Source of the DNA: Bryobacterales bacterium KBS 96
GTDB taxonomy: Bacteria > Acidobacteriota > Terriglobia > Bryobacterales > Bryobacteraceae
Length of the DNA: 64,000 bases
NCBI GenBank assembly: GCA_000381625.1
Contig: KB906767.1
Span: 2,842,772 to 2,906,771 of the forward strand
Direction: 5' to 3'
In this document: in pieces, positions 44,014-53,576 of the stretch
Layout of the letters: each line of letters begins with the position of its first letter
Position numbering within the stretch: position 1 is the first letter of the stretch
Translations under genes and position numbers: made by a program
The notes under the pieces: model-generated
What the model was told of the DNA's origin: nothing
Databases searched by the model: none
Seen by the model: only the letters and a program-made list of their open reading frames with translations

Positions 44014-46224
44014 TTAGCGCGTTTGCATTTCCGGTAGCGCAAACGCGACATACGCGCCGGGTATGTCGTCGTGCGGCGCCGAGCCCGGTTGCGCTGGCGC
44101 GGCGGCGCAGACGACGAGATATTCTCTACCGTCAATTTCGTAAACGGCGGGAATGCCCTCGAGAGCGGCGCCCACCTCGGACTCCCAAAGCACTTTTCCG
44201 GTATTCTCGTCGAGCGCCCGAACTTTGCGATCCCGCGTGGCCGTAAAGATGAGGCCGCCGGCAGTAACAACCGGCCCCACTTTGGGATACATCGTGCCGG
44301 TGTCTGTAATGCCTTGAGCCGCAAGCTCGGGAACCTCACCAAGTGGAATTCTCCACTTGATTGTTCCTTGGTTCAGATCGTATGCCGTGAGAGATGTCCA
44401 CGGTGGCGCGATGGGGGAAAGGCCCGTGCTCGTGTACATGAAGCCGAATCCACTGACATAATGCGCCCCTGGACCTGCCGTCGGACTTGACGATTTTGCG
44501 GGCTCGGTGGCCGGCTCACCGGCGCCTGCGGGATTTTGAAGATACGCCACCAATGAATTCAGATCGGATTGCGAAAATTTTGGAAACGCCGGCATGGATG
44601 CCTGCCCGTTCTTTACGACCGCGCCAATCTGTTCGCGGCCTAACCGCTCGACGACATGTTCCAGCGAAGGCACTGCGGGAGGCGAGCCCTTGCGATTTGC
44701 AAGATGACACAACTGGCAATTCGCCTCATAGAGGAATAAGCCCTGCCGCTCAGGCGGATCGCTCGCCGAGGCTTTGCGTGAGTCCTCCAGCTCCAGCTTC
44801 AGCATGCAAGGGAGATCCTTGGAGACTACATACAAAGTGCCATTTGTAGGATCGACGGCGGCTCCGCCCCAATTCGCTCCGCCGTTATTGCCCGGCATTT
44901 CGATGGTATTGCGCAGTCCGGGAGGCGTAAACAAGCCCTCGTTGCGGGCGCCGCGGATCTCGGAGAGCAATTTGGCACGCTCCTCCGGATCTTTGATGAG
45001 GGGGCTCAGGTCTTTTTCCGTAAACGTCTGCCGCGCGAACGGCGGCGGATTTGTGGGAAATGGCTGTGTCGGCCACGTTTCCTCGCCAGGCATATCGGAA
45101 CGCGGCACGGGCCGCTCCTCAATGGGCCAGAGCGGCTCACCGGTTACGCGATTGAACACCCACAGGAAACCCTCTTTGCTCGCCTGCGCCACGGCATCGA
45201 CCATCTTGCCGTTGTGGCGCACAGTGATCAGTTTCGGGGCGGTCGCCATGTCGTAATCCCAGATGTCGTGGTGGACCATCTGGAAATGCCACAGCCGCTT
45301 TCCGGTTCGGGCATCGAGGGCGAGCAGACAATCGCCAAAGAGATTAGCTCCCTTGCGGTCGGCGCCGTAAAAGTTGTACTTGGGGCTGGCGGTTGGTATG
45401 TAAACGATGGCGCGCTTCTCGTCGACGGTCAGTTCGCTCCAACTATCGGCGCCTCCCACCCTTTTCCAGGCGTCTTTGGGCCAGGTATCGTAGCCGAATT
45501 CGCCGGGATGCGGAATCGTGTGGAATGTCCAGGCTAGCTTGCCGGTGCGCACATTAAACGCGCGAATATCGCCGGGAGCCGATCCATATCCCTGATTCGT
45601 CGCCGAGCCGAGAATGAGCAGATTCTCAAAAACCCGACCCGGCGTTGTCGATTGCACGAGCGATAGTGTCGACGGGTCGCGGCCGAGGCCTTGTTTCAGA
45701 TCGACGCGGCCATCGTCGCCGAAGGATGCAATCGACTTTCCCGTTCGCGCGTCGATGGCTTGCAGGAAATTGTTGCTGGCAAAGAGCAGGCGCCGGTCTT
45801 TTCCGTCGTTGCTCTCCCAGTAGTTGATCCCGCGGTTCGTGATGAGTTTGGTGTGCGGAGCGTTCTCGTGAATCCACACTTCCTTGCCGGAGGCCGCATC
45901 AAGAGCCACGATGGAGTTATCACGGGCCAGGACGTACATCAGGCCATGGGCCACCAGCGGATTAAAAAAATACTTATTGCCATCTCCGGTCGGATAAGTC
46001 CAGGCGACTCGCAGCTTGCTCACGTTCGAGCGGTTGATCTGCGTAAGGGAAGAGTACTGCGCGGAATCCGCGCCGCCGCCGTAATCGCTCCACGCATTAT
46101 GACTCGGCCCGGAATTGACTGGTTTCCCATAAGCAAACAAGCAACCGATGAGCAATGACGCGGCGCCACACAACAGACCACCAGTCCACAAACATCTACG
46201 ACCATTTCGTCCTGAGATTTTCAA
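44014..46224 (-). CDS. PQQ-dependent dehydrogenase with internal cytochrome c domain
   Basis: 736 residues. The start is TTG at 46224, chosen for AAGGTGG four bases upstream and because the protein then begins with a signal peptide (CLWTGGLLCGAASLLIGCLF). An upstream open frame has no support. The propeller carries several W-x-x-D/tryptophan-docking repeats (VALDAASGKEVW, LALDARTGKRLWHF, LDENTGKVLWESE). A cytochrome c domain with CQLCH (503-507) and a likely axial Met (about 544) interrupts it, and two more propeller repeats follow. Such quinohemoproteins oxidise sugars or alcohols in the periplasm and pass electrons to the respiratory chain. First gene of the operon with the RraA-type and UxuA-like genes. 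Confidence 0.9.
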   Translation of the reverse strand: MKISGRNGRRCLWTGGLLCGAASLLIGCLFAYGKPVNSGPSHNAWSDYGGGADSAQYSSLTQINRSNVSKLRVAWTYPTGDGNKYFFNPLVAHGLMYVLARDNSIVALDAASGKEVWIHENAPHTKLITNRGINYWESNDGKDRRLLFASNNFLQAIDARTGKSIASFGDDGRVDLKQGLGRDPSTLSLVQSTTPGRVFENLLILGSATNQGYGSAPGDIRAFNVRTGKLAWTFHTIPHPGEFGYDTWPKDAWKRVGGADSWSELTVDEKRAIVYIPTASPKYNFYGADRKGANLFGDCLLALDARTGKRLWHFQMVHHDIWDYDMATAPKLITVRHNGKMVDAVAQASKEGFLWVFNRVTGEPLWPIEERPVPRSDMPGEETWPTQPFPTNPPPFARQTFTEKDLSPLIKDPEERAKLLSEIRGARNEGLFTPPGLRNTIEMPGNNGGANWGGAAVDPTNGTLYVVSKDLPCMLKLELEDSRKASASDPPERQGLFLYEANCQLCHLANRKGSPPAVPSLEHVVERLGREQIGAVVKNGQASMPAFPKFSQSDLNSLVAYLQNPAGAGEPATEPAKSSSPTAGPGAHYVSGFGFMYTSTGLSPIAPPWTSLTAYDLNQGTIKWRIPLGEVPELAAQGITDTGTMYPKVGPVVTAGGLIFTATRDRKVRALDENTGKVLWESEVGAALEGIPAVYEIDGREYLVVCAAAPAQPGSAPHDDIPGAYVAFALPEMQTR

Positions 46225-46457
46225 GTTTCCACCTTGTCTATGACCTGATGCTTTTGCTGGGAGCAACTTCTGATAATAACCGTCCGGGATCTCCGATCGC
46301 GCGTTTGCCTTTACCAGGCCAGGCTTGCGCAGCAACCCGCGCACCCTCGTACGGCGGCTCTGTTTCCAGGCTGCCTCCACTCAGAGAGCCTCCTTGCGTT
46401 GGCAGCGCGATATATACTGACTCCACGAACGCGATTTTCTGAAGGAGGCGTCGGCCC

Positions 46458-46649
46458 ATGCAGAGTCAAAAGACGTTTTGGATTTTGATAGCCCTAGTGG
46501 TGTTCTGTTGTTTCCTGCCGTTTATTACTATGTGGCTCTGGAAAGTCGAAACACTGGCGTCGACACCCGGCCAAGGCGGGAACGTGACGAGCAACGCCAG
46601 CACCTCATCCAGCCAGAGCAATGCCACGCCGAAACCGGCCGCCAAGTAG
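46458..46649 (+). CDS. Small single-pass membrane protein
   Basis: 63 residues with a GGAGG-containing site nine bases before the ATG. One hydrophobic helix (about 7-29, FWILIALVVFCCFLPFITMW) is followed by a Ser/Asn/Thr/Pro-rich tail. It is divergent from the PQQ dehydrogenase and convergent with the GH63 gene. No relative recognised; the site and codon order support a real gene. Confidence 0.55.
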   Translation: MQSQKTFWILIALVVFCCFLPFITMWLWKVETLASTPGQGGNVTSNASTSSSQSNATPKPAAK

Positions 46650-46687
46650 GAACCCCGCGAGCCGGCGATGTTCGCCAGCGGCAGCCT

Positions 46688-49312
46688 TTAATCCGCTGTG
46701 CCGCTCTGCTGCAGCAGTTTGGCGACGAGGCCCGTCCAGCCGGTTTGATGGCTGGCGCCAAGGCCGGCGGCGCTGTCGCCATGGAAGTATTCATAAAACA
46801 GAATGTAATCGCGAAAGTTCGGATCGTTCTGAAAAAGCTGCTTGCCGTTGTAGACGGGCCGTTTGCCGTCGCCGCCCGGCAGAAAAATCGACGACAAACG
46901 CTGGGAAAGGCACTTCGCGGCATCCCATAGGTTCATCCAGTTTCCGGAGCCATGCGGTAGTTCAACCCGGAATTCGTTGCCGTAATAGTAATCGAATCGC
47001 TGCAGCGCTTCGATCAGGAGGAAGTTCATCGGAAACCAGACTGGACCGCGCCAGTTCGAGTTGCCGCCGAACATGCCGCTAGTCGATTCCGCCGGATTGT
47101 AAGCCACCGTTCTCACGCCGCCGTCCACAGCCAACGTGTACGGTTGCGTTTCGTGGTATCGCGAAAGTGAGCGGATGCCGTAAGGCGAGAGAAACTCGTC
47201 TTCGTTGAAGACTCGGGTAAGAACGCGGCGCAACTGATCGGGCTTCACGACGGACAGCAGGCGCCGCTCGCCCTTGCCGGGATCCGTCATGCAAGCAAGA
47301 TGGCCCGTCAGGTCCGGACGATGTTCAATGAACCATTCCATCCGCTTGCGGAATCCGCCGAGCCTGTCAATCGTCTCCTGTTCGAGCGTGCCACAAGCGA
47401 ACAGCGGCACGAGACCGACAAGGGAGTGAATGCGGATCCGCTGATCGCTGCCATCGGGCATCCGCAGCCGGTCGTAATAGAAGCCGTCCTCTTCATCCCA
47501 AAGCCCGCTGCCATTCTCGTGATTCAAAGCGTAGGCGATGTAGAGGAAATGTTCGAAAAACTTGCTGGCGATATCCTCGTATGCCCCGTTGATCTTCGCC
47601 AGCTCAAGAGCGATCCGCAGCATTGAGAGGCAATAGCCCGCCATCCAGGCCGTACCATCGGATTGCTGGAGCAAACCACCGCCAGGCAGCGGCGCGCTCC
47701 GATCGAAGATGCCGATGTTATCTAGACCGAGAAAGCCGCCCTCGAAAATGTTATTGTCTTCCGAATCCTTGCGATTCACCCACCAGGTGAAATTCATCAG
47801 GAGCTTGTGAAATGTGCGTTCCAGGAAGGAGTAATCGGGCTGGCCTTTGATCTTCTTATCGATGTTGAACACGCGCCAGCAGCCCCACGCGTGCACCGGC
47901 GGATTCACGTCGCTGAAGTTCCATTCATACGCCGGTATTTGCCCGTTCGGGTGCATGTACCACTCACGAAGAAAAAGCTGGAGCTGCGATTTTGCGAAAT
48001 CCGGATCCGCGGGCGCGATAGCTACGGTATGAAACGCCAAATCCCACGCGGCGTACCAAGGATATTCCCACTTGTCTGGCATCGAGAGGACGTCTTCGTT
48101 AAAGAGCTGAATCCAACTCGCGTCGCGGCCCGTTTTGCGGGATTCCGGCGGCTTCGGCATGGTGGGGTCGCCATCGAGCCACTCCTGAACGACAAAGTGG
48201 TAATACTGCTCGCTCCAGAACAGACCCGCAAACGCTTGCCGCTGTACGGCGCAAGCGTCTTCGGTAAGGTGGCCGCCTAGTTCGCTGTAAAATTCGTCCG
48301 CTTCTCGCAGCCGCCGGTCAAACACGGAATCCCATCCAGCGCGGCCGGCCGCCGGCAGTCCCTGTTTCGATAAACGGAAGCGGAGCACTTTCTGCTCGCC
48401 GGGCTTTAATTCGAGCGGATAGACGGCGGCGGCCTTTGTACCCTTGCTCTCCGGGTTTACGGCATCCTTTTTGCCACGGATTAGGTATTCGTGGAAGGCA
48501 TCTTTGTAGAATCCACCCGTAGCCTTCGCTCCGAATATGCGCTCGATGTTCGTTTCATTTTCCGTGAACAACAGTTCGGGGGCGCCGTCCGGCGTGAAAA
48601 CGAACTTTCCCAGCGAGGCGTGCTCGGCTGCAATCGCGCCGTCCTCGGAACGCAGGACCGGCTTCGGTTCATTGTCGCGACCCCAACTCCACGTGTTGCG
48701 GAACCAGAGCTGCGGAAGAACCACAAGCGCGGCTGGGTCCGGCCCGCGATTCACGACGGTTAGCCGAATCAAAATATCGTCTACGTCGTTCCGGGCATAC
48801 TCGGCGAAGATATCGAAATAGCGGCTGTCGTTGAACAGTCCGGTATCTTCGATTTCGAACTCGGGCGAATTCCTGTCTCGTTTACGATTCTCCTCGACCA
48901 ACGAGTCGTATGGAAATTCCGCTTGAGGATATTTATACAGGCCTTTGGTGTAGGAGTGAGTGGGCGTTCCGTCGAGGTAGTAGTAAATCTCTTTAACATC
49001 TTCGCCGTGATTGCCTTCTTCATTCGTCAGGCCAAACAGACGCTCCTTCAAAATGGGGTCGCGGTGGTTCCACAGCGCCCATGCAAAGCACAAGCGCTGG
49101 TGATTATCGCAGATGCCAAGAAGCCCGTCTTCCGTCCAGCGGTACACGCGAGAGCGGGCGTGATCGTGGGGGAAATAGCGCCAGGGATCCGCATCGGCGC
49201 TGTAATCCTCGCGCACCGCTCCCCAGGCGCGTTCAGCGAGATATGGCCCCCACCGCTTCCAGTATTTGACGCGAGCTTCGTTTTCGGCGAGCCGTTGTTT
49301 TTCAGCCGTCAT
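46688..49312 (-). CDS. GH63-type alpha-glucosidase/mannosylglycerate hydrolase-like
   Basis: 874 residues, no signal peptide. An N-terminal domain begins [20 protein letters not shown] and continues [20 protein letters not shown]; the (alpha/alpha)6 barrel follows with [19 protein letters not shown], and the [28 protein letters not shown] and [17 protein letters not shown] segments known from the MGH/GH63 glucosidase group. It probably hydrolyses glucosylglycerate, trehalose-like or other alpha-glucosides in the cytoplasm; exact substrate unknown. It follows topA by 58 bases on the same strand. Confidence 0.85.
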   Translation of the reverse strand: MTAEKQRLAENEARVKYWKRWGPYLAERAWGAVREDYSADADPWRYFPHDHARSRVYRWTEDGLLGICDNHQRLCFAWALWNHRDPILKERLFGLTNEEGNHGEDVKEIYYYLDGTPTHSYTKGLYKYPQAEFPYDSLVEENRKRDRNSPEFEIEDTGLFNDSRYFDIFAEYARNDVDDILIRLTVVNRGPDPAALVVLPQLWFRNTWSWGRDNEPKPVLRSEDGAIAAEHASLGKFVFTPDGAPELLFTENETNIERIFGAKATGGFYKDAFHEYLIRGKKDAVNPESKGTKAAAVYPLELKPGEQKVLRFRLSKQGLPAAGRAGWDSVFDRRLREADEFYSELGGHLTEDACAVQRQAFAGLFWSEQYYHFVVQEWLDGDPTMPKPPESRKTGRDASWIQLFNEDVLSMPDKWEYPWYAAWDLAFHTVAIAPADPDFAKSQLQLFLREWYMHPNGQIPAYEWNFSDVNPPVHAWGCWRVFNIDKKIKGQPDYSFLERTFHKLLMNFTWWVNRKDSEDNNIFEGGFLGLDNIGIFDRSAPLPGGGLLQQSDGTAWMAGYCLSMLRIALELAKINGAYEDIASKFFEHFLYIAYALNHENGSGLWDEEDGFYYDRLRMPDGSDQRIRIHSLVGLVPLFACGTLEQETIDRLGGFRKRMEWFIEHRPDLTGHLACMTDPGKGERRLLSVVKPDQLRRVLTRVFNEDEFLSPYGIRSLSRYHETQPYTLAVDGGVRTVAYNPAESTSGMFGGNSNWRGPVWFPMNFLLIEALQRFDYYYGNEFRVELPHGSGNWMNLWDAAKCLSQRLSSIFLPGGDGKRPVYNGKQLFQNDPNFRDYILFYEYFHGDSAAGLGASHQTGWTGLVAKLLQQSGTAD

Positions 49313-49370
49313 CGCAAGTGTGGCGTGGCCGCGGAAAGGGTGGACCTCCTGCCTAGGGCCGCAAAGAACC

Positions 49371-51866
49371 CTACGCTACATGAGATTCAACAGGTTCCGG
49401 CGCGGGAGCCTCAATCTCGTGTTTGTAGCCGCACTCCTTGTTGGGACACTGCGCCACCGGGCCCGCTTTCAAGAACTTCTCGATCAGGTAGCTGGACCCG
49501 CAGTCCGGACACTTCTCCGCAACGGGTTTGCCCCAGGCAACGAAATCGCAATCGGGATAGCGATTGCAGCCATAGAACGTCCGGCCCCGTTTGGAGCGTC
49601 GCTCCACGATTTCGCCCTCGGAGCAGTTCGGGCATTTCACGCCGATAGTCTTCTGTTTGACGAATTTGCACTTTGGATAATTGCTGCAAGCGACGAACTC
49701 ACCGTATCGGCCGAACTTCTGCACGAGGTTGCTGCCACATTGCGGGCATTTCTCTTCAAGCGCAACATCTTTGCGCTGCTCGCCGCCGATCTGCTTCGTT
49801 GTCTTGCAATCGGGATAACCGGAGCAGGCATAGAACTGGCCGAAGCGGCCCTTCTTCAGCACCATGGGCCGGCCGCAGTTCTCGCAGTATTCCTGCTCGT
49901 CCTGCTCGGTGAAATCGGCCTTATCGACGTCCGGCAAATCGACCGTCAACTCGCGCGTGTTGGTGCATTCCGGGTAGCCGGTACATGCAATAAAGCTGCC
50001 GTGCTTGCCCCATTTGATTACCATGGGCTTGCCGCACTTCTCGCAGACGAGGTCAGTCGGCTTCTCCATGCGCTTGATGTCGGTCATGTTCCGCCCGGCG
50101 TATTCCAGTTCTTTCTGGAATCGCGAGTAGAAATCCGACATGGCGATGCGCCAGTCGATCTTCCCTTCTTCGATTTCGTCGAGTTCCTCTTCCATCCTCG
50201 CGGTGTATTTCACCTCGAAAATGTTGTTGAAGTTCTCGACCAGCAGGTCTGTCACAACCATGCCAAGCTCCGTCGGATGGAAGCGGCCGCCTTCTTTCTT
50301 AACGTATTCCCGCTCTTGAATCGTCGACAGGATGGACGCGTAGGTAGATGGACGGCCAACGCCGTCCGCTTCCAATTCCTTCACCAACGTGGCTTCGTTA
50401 TAGCGAGGAGGCGGTTCGGTGAAATGCTGCTCGGGATCGATGGATTTGAATCGAAGCGTCTCGCCTTGCGTCACCGCCGGCAGCTTATGCTTCAGTTCTT
50501 CGTCGTCTTCGTCCTTCTGGTCCTTGCCTTCTTCGTAGATCTTCAGGAAGCCATCGAATTTCGGCACGCTGCCGGTCGCCCGGAACAGATAATTCGCGCC
50601 GCTTTTGCCGCTCGCGCCAATGTCGATTGTCGTTTGATCGAACACAGCCGGCTTCATCTGCGACGCGATAAAGCGCATCCAGATCAGACGGTACAGCTTC
50701 ATCTCGTCTTCAGGCAAATGCTTTTCGAGCGATTCCGGCGTCCGCAACACCGACGTGGGGCGAATGGCTTCGTGGGCGTCCTGTGCAGCTTTCTTCGTTT
50801 TATAGACGTTGGGCGAATCCGGGATGTATTCCTTCCCGAAACGCTCACCCACAAAACCGCGCACTTCGGCGATAGCATCGTCGGACACGCGAGTCGAATC
50901 GGTACGCATGTAGGTGATAAGACCCACCAGACCCTCTTTACCGATCTCCTTGCCTTCATAAAGCTGCTGGGCAAGCATCATGGTGCGCTTCACGCTGAAC
51001 CGCAGTTTGCGCGAGGCTTCCTGCTGCAGCGTGGACGTGATGAAGGGCGGGACGGGATTACGACGCTTCTCCTTCGTCGTAACCGATTGAACTTTGTATG
51101 TCGCGTCGATCAGGTCGTCGAGAATCCGCCTCGACGCGGCCTCATCGCCAATATATGGCTTGTACGGCGTCTTCGACTCGTCAGCGGGTCTCGGAAGAGC
51201 GAGCGAGTCGGCGTTGTCGACCTTTGTAAGCCGGGCGCCCAGGACCGGCGGCTTCTTCGCATTCAACGAAACATCGATGGTCCAGTATTCCTGTTTGACA
51301 AAGGCGCGAATTTCGCGCTCCCGATCCACAATCATGCGGAGCGCGACCGTTTGCACGCGGCCGGCCGAAAGCCCGCGGCGCACTTTGTCCCAGAGCAGCG
51401 GCGAGATTTTGTAGCCCACCAGTCGATCCAGAATACGGCGGGCCTGTTGGGCCTCCACGAGATTCACATTGACCGGCATCGGCTTGTCGAACGCCTTCTT
51501 CACCGCGTTCGCCGTGATCTCGTTGAACATCACCCGGAAGATCGCCGGGCCGTCGCTCTTCTTCTTGGGCTCGAGTTCTTCCTTGAGGTGCCAGCAGATC
51601 GCCTCGCCTTCGCGATCGGGGTCAGCCGCCAGGTAAATGGAATCGACGCCCTTCGCCGCCTGCCTCAACTCCGAGATAAGCTTCTTCTTGCCTTCAATCA
51701 CCTCGTAGCGAGGTGTGAAGTCGTTATCGACATCCACCGCCAAGTCGCGCTTGGGCAGGTCTTTAATATGACCGAGCGAGGCCTTGACGACAAAATTCTT
51801 GCCGAGATACTTCCCAATTGTTTTCGCCTTCGCTGGGGATTCAACGATGACGAGCGCCTTTGCCAT
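49371..51866 (-). CDS. topA: DNA topoisomerase I
   Basis: 831 residues. The Toprim domain begins [20 protein letters not shown] with DPDREGEA at 82-89; the catalytic tyrosine is Tyr319 in [13 protein letters not shown]. The C-terminus has five zinc-ribbon-like repeats (from about 590 on) with CEKCG, CENCG, CPQCG, CPNCS and CPDCG Cys pairs. It relaxes negative supercoils. It follows dprA by 132 bases in the same direction. The long plus-strand frame over this gene is only its antisense. Confidence 0.97.
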   Translation of the reverse strand: MAKALVIVESPAKAKTIGKYLGKNFVVKASLGHIKDLPKRDLAVDVDNDFTPRYEVIEGKKKLISELRQAAKGVDSIYLAADPDREGEAICWHLKEELEPKKKSDGPAIFRVMFNEITANAVKKAFDKPMPVNVNLVEAQQARRILDRLVGYKISPLLWDKVRRGLSAGRVQTVALRMIVDREREIRAFVKQEYWTIDVSLNAKKPPVLGARLTKVDNADSLALPRPADESKTPYKPYIGDEAASRRILDDLIDATYKVQSVTTKEKRRNPVPPFITSTLQQEASRKLRFSVKRTMMLAQQLYEGKEIGKEGLVGLITYMRTDSTRVSDDAIAEVRGFVGERFGKEYIPDSPNVYKTKKAAQDAHEAIRPTSVLRTPESLEKHLPEDEMKLYRLIWMRFIASQMKPAVFDQTTIDIGASGKSGANYLFRATGSVPKFDGFLKIYEEGKDQKDEDDEELKHKLPAVTQGETLRFKSIDPEQHFTEPPPRYNEATLVKELEADGVGRPSTYASILSTIQEREYVKKEGGRFHPTELGMVVTDLLVENFNNIFEVKYTARMEEELDEIEEGKIDWRIAMSDFYSRFQKELEYAGRNMTDIKRMEKPTDLVCEKCGKPMVIKWGKHGSFIACTGYPECTNTRELTVDLPDVDKADFTEQDEQEYCENCGRPMVLKKGRFGQFYACSGYPDCKTTKQIGGEQRKDVALEEKCPQCGSNLVQKFGRYGEFVACSNYPKCKFVKQKTIGVKCPNCSEGEIVERRSKRGRTFYGCNRYPDCDFVAWGKPVAEKCPDCGSSYLIEKFLKAGPVAQCPNKECGYKHEIEAPAPEPVESHVA

Positions 51867-51998
51867 AGAGATTTGCTACCTAACGTTACAACACTGATAC
51901 TTGAAGGATTTTGACTCGACTCCGCACAGGGGAAAATACTTCACAAACTAACCGTACCCGAAGCCGACTGAAGAGATCGACCCGGAACGCTACCTTTT

Positions 51999-53168
51999 TT
52001 ACCACACCTTTACAAAGTTCTTCCCGGGAAGTTGCCGAACAAGACCGTTCATTTCCAAATCGAACAGCGCTGCGATCAACTCAGATGATGAAATTCCTTC
52101 AAAAGATTCGAGGAGTTCATCAAGCTGTTTAGGATCATCGACTTGCAGGTAATTTAATACCTTCCTGGAGAGCACCTGGAGCGGGGCCAGCATCCCCTTG
52201 TCTTCGCCTCCATCAGATTGGATGCCGCCATCGAGTAAAAGTTGTCGCTGCCCCCTGTTGACAAGTTCCCGGCGAATATCGGCGGGAAGCTCGTTTACGA
52301 CATCGTTCCATTCCTGAACCAGCTTGGCTGTTCCTTGCTTGATGAGGAGATTGGGCGCCCAACTCATCTTGGAGGTGATATTTCCTGGCACGGCGAACAC
52401 TTCCCTACTCTGCTCGGACGCCAGCCGGGCGGTAATCGCGGAACCGCTGTGCTGGGCGCCTTCGACCACAATGACGCCCAGGGATAACCCGCTGACAATC
52501 CGGTTTCGAATGGGGAAATTCTGGGGATATGCCGGCGCGCCGATGGGGAATTCAGATACCAGCAGACCTCGTTGAGCAATGGATTCGTAAAGCCTGCGGT
52601 TGTCGGCCGGATAGAGCACATCAACACCACAGCCGAACACGGCGATGGTAGCGCCCTCGACGGAGAGCGCCGCCCGGTGAGCAGCAGTATCCACGCCACG
52701 GGCCATCCCGCTAATAATCGTCAGCCCTGCCTGCGCCAGATCCGCTCCCAGCCGTTCCGAAGCCGCGACGCCGTATGGTGTGGGCCGGCGCGTCCCCACA
52801 ATGGCAATCCCGTAGGAGCCGAGAAGATCGACGCAGCCCCTGGCGAACAGAACAATGGGTGGATCGAAGATATCCCGCAGGCGCTGCGGATAGCGCGGAT
52901 CGTGTAGCGTAATAACCTGCGCGCCCAGTTCGCGCAATTTCTCCTGCTGGTCCACCGCTTCTTCGAACGAGCAGCCGCTGGCAATGCTGCGGGCCAAGGC
53001 TGAGCCGAGTCCCGCGCCCTCCAGTTCCGATGCTGAAGCCCGGAAGATCGCCTGTGGTCCACCGAAGCTTTCCAGTAAGCGAAGCGAGCGAACCGTACCC
53101 AGGCCAGGAAGCATGAGGAGAGCAAGCCAGTGAAGTTCCTCCTCTTGCGAGATTGCGCAGGATGCCAT
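51999..53168 (-). CDS. dprA: DNA processing protein DprA
   Basis: 389 residues from ATG 53168. The Rossmann-like core has IVGTRRPTPYGVAASERLGA and ISGMARGVDTAAHRAAL, with FPIGAPAYPQNFPIRNRIVSG. The C-terminal winged helix (ISSSELIAALFDLEMNGLVR) is the common DprA_WH. It loads RecA onto incoming single-stranded DNA in natural transformation. Upstream of topA, as in many bacteria. Confidence 0.94.
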   Translation of the reverse strand: MASCAISQEEELHWLALLMLPGLGTVRSLRLLESFGGPQAIFRASASELEGAGLGSALARSIASGCSFEEAVDQQEKLRELGAQVITLHDPRYPQRLRDIFDPPIVLFARGCVDLLGSYGIAIVGTRRPTPYGVAASERLGADLAQAGLTIISGMARGVDTAAHRAALSVEGATIAVFGCGVDVLYPADNRRLYESIAQRGLLVSEFPIGAPAYPQNFPIRNRIVSGLSLGVIVVEGAQHSGSAITARLASEQSREVFAVPGNITSKMSWAPNLLIKQGTAKLVQEWNDVVNELPADIRRELVNRGQRQLLLDGGIQSDGGEDKGMLAPLQVLSRKVLNYLQVDDPKQLDELLESFEGISSSELIAALFDLEMNGLVRQLPGKNFVKVW

Positions 53169-53233
53169 GTTGATTATGTGGAACGGACGGCCGGGGATTC
53201 TCAAAGAAGGAGACGGAAACCGAGGCAAACTAC

Positions 53234-53293
53234 AATCAGAGCCGCCGCACGCGAGCGCGGGTTGTGCGGCCGTTTCGCGAAAACCCGCTTGCT
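53234..53293. repeat. Dispersed intergenic repeat, AATCAGA-CCGCCGCAC family (copy 2)
   Basis: Shares AATCAGAGCCGCCGCAC, GTTGTGCGG and CCCGCTTGCT blocks with 24850-24907 at 28 kb distance. GCCGCAC and GTGCGGC can pair over seven bases. It occupies the divergent gap between dprA and the small gene at 53307. Confidence 0.7.
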
Positions 53294-53306
53294 ACCGTAA
53301 ATTCAT

Positions 53307-53576
53307 ATGCAGCGCGATCCGGAGTTCTTCGGCGAGCGGGAGTTGAGCCTGCTGTTCATGGCTCGCCGGCTGCGCGAGGCGCTACGGCTGGAGGAGGTGC
53401 TGACCCGTCTCGGTATCGAGTATCACGTCGAAACGGGAGAGTATACCGGGGGGTTCCTCATGAAACGCGATCTGACCGGGGCTTTCTTTTATGTCGCGCC
53501 GGAGGACCTCGAAAGAACACGCCAAATTCTGATCGAGAACCGCTTCAAGCCGTACGATCCGTCGCGTAACCGATGA
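53307..53576 (+). CDS. Small hypothetical protein, possibly DUF2007-like
   Basis: 89 residues, without hydrophobic segments. Pattern EVLTRLGIEYHVET...GGFL...GAFFYVAPEDLERTRQILIEN resembles small signal-transducing DUF2007-type proteins (a ferredoxin-like fold with a PEDLERA-type helix). It overlaps the end of glpD by 32 bases in the convergent direction. Assignment is tentative. Confidence 0.55.
   Translation: MQRDPEFFGERELSLLFMARRLREALRLEEVLTRLGIEYHVETGEYTGGFLMKRDLTGAFFYVAPEDLERTRQILIENRFKPYDPSRNR

Noticed and set aside
43986-44342. 118-codon minus frame at the end of the PQQ gene
   Set aside because: It is another frame of the PQQ dehydrogenase, whose own frame has clear propeller repeats.
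49266-51914. 882-codon plus-strand frame
   Set aside because: It is the antisense of topA; no motifs, Arg/Leu/His-rich text, and the minus strand clearly encodes topoisomerase I.
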